A stretch of DNA of 64,000 nucleotides from Hemileia vastatrix (taxonomy: Eukaryota; Basidiomycota; Pucciniomycetes; Pucciniales; Zaghouaniaceae), in NCBI GenBank assembly GCA_030280995.1, contig JASXTE010000002.1:6693683-6757682 (forward strand). Reading direction: 5' to 3'. The translations under genes were made by a program, and so were the position numbers. This document shows, one piece after another, positions 57,212 through 64,000 of the stretch. The notes under the pieces are model-generated. The model worked only from the letters and a program-made list of their open reading frames with translations, did no database searches and had not been told where the DNA came from. Numbering within the stretch: position 1 is the stretch's first letter; each line of letters begins with the position of its first letter.

Positions 57212-58420
57212 TGTCAGCCAGGCTGTTTCAGGAGCCCAGTAAAATGTATAATATTTTATTGGAGAGAATAAAGTGACATATTTTATGCATTTAAAATAAT
57301 ATTTTCTTGCATAATAGAATTATAATAAAATTTTATTAAAATTAGTAAAATATGTATTATATTAATTTCATTATTAAATAAATTATTTATACACTTACAT
57401 AAAACATAATATATATCATATTCTATAAATCATGGCATATTTTTTATATATTCAATATTAATAAATTAATAATTAATTGATTGTAAATCTATATTATAAT
57501 TTCAATTGAAAAATTAATATTATAATGTAAAAAGAATTTAATTAATTAAATATATATATATAATCAATCCTCTCATATGTTATAATCCATAAATATTGGG
57601 CACTTTTTTGACCCTTAACTGTTTTAAAAAATTCCTATTAAATAAGTTAAAATACTTGCTTAATAAAATAAATTTAAATACTTAATTTTAATTTTTGTTC
57701 ATTAAACTAATTACTTGTTTCTCTTAATTTGGCTATTACTCAAATGGAATAGTTAAATCAATTACTAGTTTCTGTTTTGGGCTTAAATTTATTATATAAG
57801 TAATTGCGTAAAAATTATAATCATTGTTTTTGATAATGAATTAAATTTTCCTATGTTACAAATCTACTTAGTTACTCAATATTTTAATTAATTAGGTTGG
57901 GAAGTTAGTATGGGAAAATTATTTCTTATTTGAGAATTTAATTATTTGTTTCATATTTTTCTTTCAATATCCAAGTTTCACTTATTTTCTTTTATTTTCT
58001 TGTTTCACTTTATTTCTACTTTGTATATAAAAGCTTGTGGCGCTTCAGAGGGCCCATCACCTATAAAAAGGCCTTGGGTAATCCCCTTCAGCCCATCACT
58101 TACAGTAATCATCTTAATTTTATATTATTATTATCTATTTTATTGTTTTAAAGTGTATTTCCCATTCACCACTATATACATAGATTCAGGTTGCTTTAAG
58201 GCATTTTGATTATTAGTAGTTGATACATGAGCAGAGAGGAATAAAATACTTACTGTTATTAAACTTGTACCTATTGTCAATAGTCCTATTAAATCCTTGA
58301 AATTTATTGTCACTTTACTTATTAAATTCCTTCTCTCTCCTCTCTTCTTTTATCCTTTAGTTTTCCTTCTTCTCCTTCTTCCTCTTCCTCTCTATTTCTT
58401 CTTCTTCTAGAAGAACCAGC
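57212..58420 (+). repeat. 3' LTR of A (undivided)
   Basis: About 1.21 kb beginning TGTCAGCCAGGCTGT, directly after the purine-rich GAGTGAGGGAG. TATA-like CACCTATAAAAAGGCC is near 58058. It ends in TTCTTCTAGAAGAACC, where D2 starts at 58421, a few bases short of the LTR end. At about 57470-57480 it shows the uninterrupted site of the Harbinger insertion. Confidence 0.85.
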
Positions 58421-59230
58421 TGTCACACGCCACATGACAATCAAGGCAAAAGCATCTCATTAAATTAATAATAAGAGATTTAAATCCATACTCAAAGCGC
58501 AGAAAGCAATTCTCCATAGCAACTGCTACTTTCCTTTGTGTACTCGCTATTCATCCGCGCTAGTCTAAACTCTAAATCTAAATTAGTCAATCTCTCAATA
58601 GTGTGTCTTAGTCTTTTTCTCAATAAGTGACGCACAGCGCAATAGTCAATGTAATGATGCACTAAAAGGTTTATGAAATGTCTGTGGATTATTAAAAGGG
58701 GTAGTGAGCATGGACAGAATGGTTAGTGGAGGACTAAGGGGCTAACGGATGTTAGTGAGGAGGGTCCAGGTGTAACGGGTGTATTTTTAATGGTCTGTGA
58801 TGTGTGGAATAGTGGATGGGTATGAGGTCAATGCGAGGAGGAGTAAAGGATATAAAAAGGGTTGGGTTTTTGGTTTGACATTCTTTAGAATTAAATTATA
58901 AAACGTATTTATAGTTAATAGTGGTAAAAGCTTTAAAGTTAAATCATTATTTTTGTATCTTTCCTTATTTTCTCAGTAATCATTTCTAAATCCTAAATCT
59001 TTGACTATTGAGTTTCCAACCCTTTGTGAGATTTTAGGAATTTTAATATTACCTTTAACTTATATTAGAATTCTCCTCAAACATATCTCGAAGCAGTAGC
59101 TCTTCCTTTGAGTCATCTTTGAATCACTTCCTCGAACATTTCCTCTGTGCTTCGACAAAGTTTCTAAACTCCTCTCTCCATCTAACTTCCAGGAACACCC
59201 TCCACCTTGTGCGTAGGTTGTCCAGTGACA
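58421..59230 (+). repeat. 5' LTR of D2
   Basis: 810 bp, TGTCACACGCCACATGAC to GTGACA. TATA box near 58850, self-primer AGAATTAAATTATA at 58887-58900. The CG pairs of the D1 LTR (TCACGCGCC, CTCGAGG) are often CA or TG here. Confidence 0.9.
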
Positions 59231-59231
59231 G

Positions 59232-59245
59232 TATAATTTAATTCT
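59232..59245 (+). promoter_or_regulatory. primer-binding site of D2 (self-priming type)
   Basis: TATAATTTAATTCT, one base after the LTR and the exact complement of 58887-58900, as in D1. Confidence 0.7.
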
Positions 59246-59303
59246 CCGTAGTTCTCATTCTTTGCACTACTACGTCCTTTTCAGGTGTTTTCTAAATTCT
59301 TAA

Positions 59304-60497
59304 ATGGCACCTGTTCAATGCACTCCTCCTACAGGCACTACTACTAGAGCTTGCGCCAGAGGCAGGCCAACAGCCACACGGCCTGTTTCCCGCACTCACT
59401 CGCTGGAACCTCTCGACCTTAGGGAACGGCAACATTCAGTCCAATCTGTAGAAGACATCCCACAAGATTTTGATGATTCTAGTGATGATGAAGAAGGTGA
59501 GGACACAATGCACAAGGCACCATCTGCCCCTGTTACACACCCTTCTGGTCAACCTTCAGAACCAGGACCATCTAATTCTAATTCTCTGGAAGACTTCATG
59601 AGGCTTTTCATGAAGACCTTTTCAAATTCAACGTCTTCAGAGGGATCTAAATTCAAAACTCCTTCTATGAAATCTCCTGATTAATTCGATGGAGAACATC
59701 CAGACAGATTGCGACCCTTCTTGCAAACATGCAAGCTACTGTTCCATAATGACCCTTGAATCTTTAATAACTACAAATCGAAGGTTGTTTATGCTTCTTC
59801 ATTCCTAGCCGGAAAGGCAGCAAGGTGGTTCGAACCTTATCTTCTCATTCTTTCTTTGACAGAGACCCACTTACTCATCAATAATTGGGAAAAATTAAAA
59901 GACCAACTTTTTACGTTGTTTGGTGACCCTAATGAAACTGACAATGCAGAAATTGAACTGGACTTCCTTCGCATGAGTGATAATGGTAAAGATTCTGAAT
60001 ACATCTCAAATTTCAGAGCACTTCAAACTTGAGTAGGTTGGAATGATGCTGCCCTCAAGTATCATTTCAAAAAGGGACTTCCTTCGAGGATTCTGGATCA
60101 ATTAAATCTTCACGGTCAGAAGATGACTACTTTAACGGATTTAATTGATCGAACCCTCGAACTCGACAGCGTTTACCAAGGACAACTTCAACATCATTGA
60201 TACGCCAACAAATCTCACGGCCTAAATTTTAAATAGGGACCTTCTTCACACCCACGGACAACTCAACCCTCCTCGACTCAATCCAAACCCAATAAGGGAA
60301 AGGACAAACCTCGACCGAAAAGCTCGACCCCAGGCCATATCAGTAAAGTACTGGATCCTAAAGGGGAACTTAAAGAAGCTGAGAGGAAGAGGCGAGCGGA
60401 TAATGGTTTATGTATGTATTGTGGGGGTAAGCACAAGCTGGAAGATTGTGTAAAATTGAAGGAAAGAGAAGGTACTAGTTCAAAGTCAAAAAGCTAG
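59304..60497 (+). pseudogene. gag: D2 Gag, several stops
   Basis: ATG at 59304 (MAPVQCTPPTGTTTRA). The same order as D1 gag: basic start, acidic stretch, capsid-type region and the short zinc knuckle CMYCGGKHKLEDC (about 60412-60450). Stops: TAA 59682 (AAA in D1), TGA near 59757 (CGA in D1), TGA near 60031 (CAA in D1), TGA near 60199 and TAG near 60234. The frame ends at TAG 60495-60497 after A AAA AGC. Confidence 0.9.
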
Positions 60498-60525
60498 TAG
60501 ATAGTTTACTTGTGTGCAAAGCAAA
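60488..60525 (+). promoter_or_regulatory. -1 frameshift signal of D2 (one base changed)
   Basis: The heptamer A AAA AGC (60488-60494) replaces A AAA AAC of D1. The 9-bp stem AGATAGTTT/AAACTATCT downstream is unchanged. The pol frame opens at 60494. Confidence 0.6.
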
Positions 60526-63500
60526 CTATCTTATCTCTCCCAGTGCACAGAAACTCCATGTCTTAAGGACTGGAGTTGCCTTAAACCGCTTGAGATTCAT
60601 TCTTTTTAAGGAGGATATCCCCTTCAGTTGTTGTATAGACTCTGGAGCTTCAATTCCTTTTGTCAGTTTATCTTTTGCCAAGACATTACAACTGACATTT
60701 ACAGATATCAATCAAACTCCAATTTACTTGGTCGAATCAGAGGAACCCAAATATTGGGTCAGTAAGAAAGTTTTATGGGTTTTCAACTTTACAAACTTTC
60801 CCCCCTTCGAGTGGGGATTATCAGTCTTGGACGCCCCAAGGATGGACGATACCATTCTTGGCCATGACTTTTTAACGCATTGGAATCCTGAAATTGATTG
60901 GACGCGGGGATTGATCACCCCATGCACTAAGTATATTTCTAATTCTACAATGCAGTTCAATAGGGAGTTAAACAACCCGCCTGAAAACATCCTGCTAGAG
61001 GACAAATCTCTGCCAGATGACTTACAAGCATCTGATCTTTCTTTAAATGATCAATTGGCTAACCCTTCTAGCTCAATGACTTCACTTGAAGAGGATTTAA
61101 ATTGCCCTGAAGTAATCAAATTATGCTCTCTCAATTCTGGTCTTCCCTCAACAGATTCTCTCAAAGATGATGAGGACAACCAAATCAACATTGAAGCCAT
61201 TAAAACAACTCTACCAGAAATCTTTCATGATTTCCTCGATGTTTTCTCAATCCGCAAGGCCAATAACTTACCACCTCATCGACCCTATGACCATCAGATA
61301 GAGTTAATAGGTCCAGTACCTCCGGCAGGTCCTGTCTATGCTTTATCGAAGGACAAATCTCAAGTTCTTTGAGACTACATTGCAGAGAATGTAGCCAAAG
61401 GTTTCATCAGAGCCAGTAAATCTCCAACCGGCTCCCCTGTTCTCTTTGTAAAAAAGAAGGATGGTAGTCTTAGGTTGTGTGTTGACTATAGAAAGCTCAA
61501 CACAGTCACTAAGAAGAATGCATATCCTGTTCCTCCTATGTCATTACTTCTTATCCTTTTCAATGGTGCTAATTTCTTTTCTAAAATTGATCTTAGAGGT
61601 GCTTAAAATCTTATTTGCATTGCGGAAGGTCATGAACCACTGACTGCAATGTGCACTATATTTGGTAGTTTTGAATATTTAGTTATGCCTTTTGGATTGT
61701 GTAACACACCATAAACTTTTCAAACTTTTTTAATGACATCTTCCAAGATTTTGTTGAACAATTTGTTGTCATCTATTTAGACGATATTTTAATTTTCTCG
61801 AAGACACTGGATGAATATATTCATCATGATTGACAGGTTCTCAATTGACTTCGAGATCACGGTCTCTACGCCAAGCACAATAAATGCGAATTCCATCTTA
61901 AATCAATCGATTTTTTGGGTTTTACGTTGTCTACTGATGGTTTAGTCATGGACGACAAAAAGGTCCAAAAAGTCCTGGAATGGCCTGAGCCCAAAACCGT
62001 TAAATCCCTCCAAGGATTTTTGGGTTTTGCAAATTTCTATAGAATATTTATTAAAGATTACTCTAAAACTATTTCCAATCTTACTTCTCTTCTTAGAAAA
62101 AATATTCCTTTTTTTTACTTCTACAGCACAAAAGGAATTCAAAGCATTGAAGACTGCATTCACCACAGCTCCAATTCTTTGACACTTTTATCCTTCTGCT
62201 TTTACAATTGTTGAGACAGATGCAAGCGATTATGCTATTGCAGGGGTCATTTCTCAATTAAATCCTGAAACAAAAATTTTTCATCCTGTTGCTTTCGAGT
62301 CACACAAACTCATTGCAGCAGAATTAAATTATTAAATTCATGAAAAAGAGCTTTTAGCTATTATCCATTGTCTTAAAAAATGGCGCTCTTTTCTTCTCAG
62401 CCTAGATAGTCCTTTTTAAATTTTAACTGACCATAATTCTTTGAAATACTTCATGTCTTCCAAAGTGTTAACCAGGCGTTAAGCCAGGTGGGCTGAATTT
62501 CTGTCTGAATTTCCTTTTTCTATTTCCTATTGCCCAGGTAATAACTGCATTGTCCCAGATATCCTGTCACGTCGGGACAAAGTTTACCCACAGCGGGGGG
62601 ACACATTTGCTGACAAGAACCCAGCAAATGTGAAATCAATTTTCAACGAATTAATGTTAAAGACTCATCAACTTAATTCGATGACAATTCAACCTTTTCA
62701 AAATCCACTATCCAACATCCTCAAAGCTCAGTTGAAGGACAATTATTGTTTAGGGTTAAAAGACAAAATACTCTCGAAGCAAAAGGTCAAAAGATTTAGT
62801 ATTGAATCAGGTCTATTAGTTTCAAAGGTAGAGTAGTCATACCTGACAACAATGAAATAAAATTATGGATTTTCAATAGTAGACATGATTCTCCATTAGC
62901 TGGTCATTTTGTGGTCAATAAAACCTACCAGTTAATAGTGAGGGATTTCTTCTGGCCAGATATGACCAGGGAAATTAAAACCTATATAAAAGCTTGTTAC
63001 AAATGTAATAGGAATAAGGCTCCCCGTCACCGGAAGTATGGGTTGCTTCAACCACTTCCTATTCCCTCTAAACCTTGGGAATCTTTATTGATGGATTTTA
63101 TTTCTCAACTTCCTCTTTCTAATAATTTTGATGCTATATTAGTAATAGTAGATAGATTTTCAAAGATGTCAATTTTTGTTAAAACCAATACTACTGCTAC
63201 AGAAGAAGATTTGTCAAAATTGTTTCTAGAATATGTATTATCCAAACACGTCTTACCTAATGATAAAATTTCAGATAGAGGCTCATTGTTTGTATCCACA
63301 TTCTAGACCCAAATGTGTCGACAACTCAATATTACAAGGAACTACTCCACGGCCTATCACCCTGAAACCGATGGGCAAACGGAAAGGGTCACCAAATCCT
63401 CGAACAATACCTTCAAATGTATGTCAGTTACCAACAAGACGATTGGACCACATGGTTACCATTGGCCGAATTTGCTTATAATAACTCGACTCATTCTTTG

Positions 63501-64000
63501 ACACGACAATCTCCTTTCAAAACTGTTTATGGAAGACATCCTTAATTCAACTCAATCCACATAGGAACTAGTTATCCTGCTGAACATTATCTTCAAACCA
63601 TATCACGACTCCAAGAGGAACTTAAATCAAATTTGGAATTAGCAATTCAAAGGTACAAGGAACAGGCCGACAAACATAGACAATCTGCTCCTTCTTTTAA
63701 ACCAGGCGACAAAGTATGGCTCGACACACGAAACATTCGAACTACTCAACCATCAAAGAAACTGGCTGAAAAATGCTTGGGACCCTTCAAAATCGACTCT
63801 GAAGTCTCTAAAACTGCATTTTGACTCAAGCTACCTCCTAAATGGCAGGCTATTCACCCTGTTTTCCACGTATCTCTTCTGGAACTGGCTCGAGAAACAT
63901 ACCTGGGCAAGAACCAACCTCCTCCGGAACCAGTCGAAGTAGAAGACCATCTAGAGTGGGAAGTAAGCCGTATCCTTGATTCAAGAATACACAAGGGGAA
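60494..64000 (+). pseudogene. pol: D2 Pol, many stops, truncated by window end
   Basis: Protease CIDSGASIPF near 60640. RT 61380-61900 has VDYRKLN and an intact YLDD near 61780 but stops at 61605, 61710, 61832 and 61847, plus a 1-nt loss near 61730. RNase H region (about 62100-62560) has TAA or TGA in several places; it keeps FLSEFPFSISYCPG, of which D1 lacks part. A frameshift sits near 62823. Integrase shows KACYKCNRNK, MDFISQLP and ISDRGSLF, a TAG near 63304 and a frameshift near 63390. The chromodomain begins near 63955 (EWEVSRILDSRI) and is cut by the window edge. Confidence 0.9.

Larger units (their letters stand above)
26020..58420 (+). mobile_element. A: Ty3-type retrotransposon hosting Harbinger, B (with C) and cut by D2
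   Basis: Its LTRs start TGTCAGCCAGGCTGT at 26020 and 57212. Without its insertions the LTR is about 1.2 kb and the internal part about 7 kb. It carries gag (31754 on), protease and RT up to 35350, then the rest of RT, RNase H, integrase and a chromodomain from 54665 to 57179. A Harbinger element lies in the 5' LTR, B in RT, and D2 in the last bases of the 3' LTR. PBS-like TGGGGGCCTTTCC is at about 30942 and the purine-rich GAGTGAGGGAG precedes the 3' LTR. Confidence 0.9.
58421..64000 (+). mobile_element. D2: second Ty3 chromovirus copy, right end outside window
   Basis: The 5' LTR 58421-59230 is followed by a self-priming site, gag, frameshift region and pol up to the chromodomain. Layout and sequence follow D1 closely, but the LTR resembles that of D0. 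It carries more stops than D1, partly at different places, so it is a useful reference for the unmutated codons. Confidence 0.95.

Noticed and set aside
1..64000. Host genes or a biosynthetic or resistance cluster
   Set aside because: Every recognisable protein motif in the window belongs to a transposable element.

Overview
This 64-kb window is eukaryotic and made almost entirely of transposable elements stacked inside one another. I see no intact host gene. The best guess at the host is a basidiomycete, probably a rust fungus (Pucciniales). The reasons are Ty3/Gypsy chromoviruses, short 54-57-nt GT-AG introns, a broken Tet-like 2OG-Fe(II) oxygenase of the kind amplified in rust genomes, very AT-rich DNA and widespread CpG decay. 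The host call is inference. I name the element families D, A, B, C and Harbinger for this window only.

Left third (1-26019). The outermost element is A', an A-type Ty3 element with a 5' LTR from 11046 and decayed gag-pol at 17784-23611. Its LTR is interrupted by D0, a chromovirus that enters from the left edge and ends at 11045. D0 is in turn split by D1, a complete 8.4-kb copy at 1179-9598 with 773-bp LTRs and a GGTCA target duplication. D1 shows a full life-cycle layout: TATA box, self-primer, primer-binding site, gag with a zinc knuckle, a -1 frameshift signal, PR-RT-RNase H-integrase-chromodomain, and a spliced gene on the opposite strand just before the 3' LTR. The A' leader holds a truncated Harbinger copy, CACTA-like termini, a 212-bp MITE and a roughly 11-copy minisatellite. 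A second MITE lies at 25536-25785.

Middle and right (26020-58420). Element A has about 1.2-kb LTRs. Its 5' LTR is interrupted by a 3.7-kb Harbinger transposon (26278-29981) carrying a broken DDE transposase and a broken Tet-like dioxygenase. Its reverse transcriptase gene is split by B (35351-54664, minus strand), a related Ty3 element. The gag of B is split by C (40856-51375), a 10.5-kb element with CACTA-like CACCAC termini, a 3-bp duplication, terminal hairpins and about 13 tandem copies of a 607-bp unit, each with a 46-bp palindrome. Removing C leaves one continuous gag-pol frame in B.

Right edge (58421-64000). A second D copy, D2, sits in the last bases of the 3' LTR of A and runs out of the window inside its chromodomain.

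The most interesting signals are: the spliced antisense gene of family D; its self-priming and -1 frameshift elements; the conserved coiled-coil reading frame overlapping gag in A, A' and B; the Tet-like oxygenase inside a Harbinger element; and element C with its palindromic satellite array. Most coding breaks look like C-to-T changes at CpG, which fits a methylation- or RIP-like silencing history.
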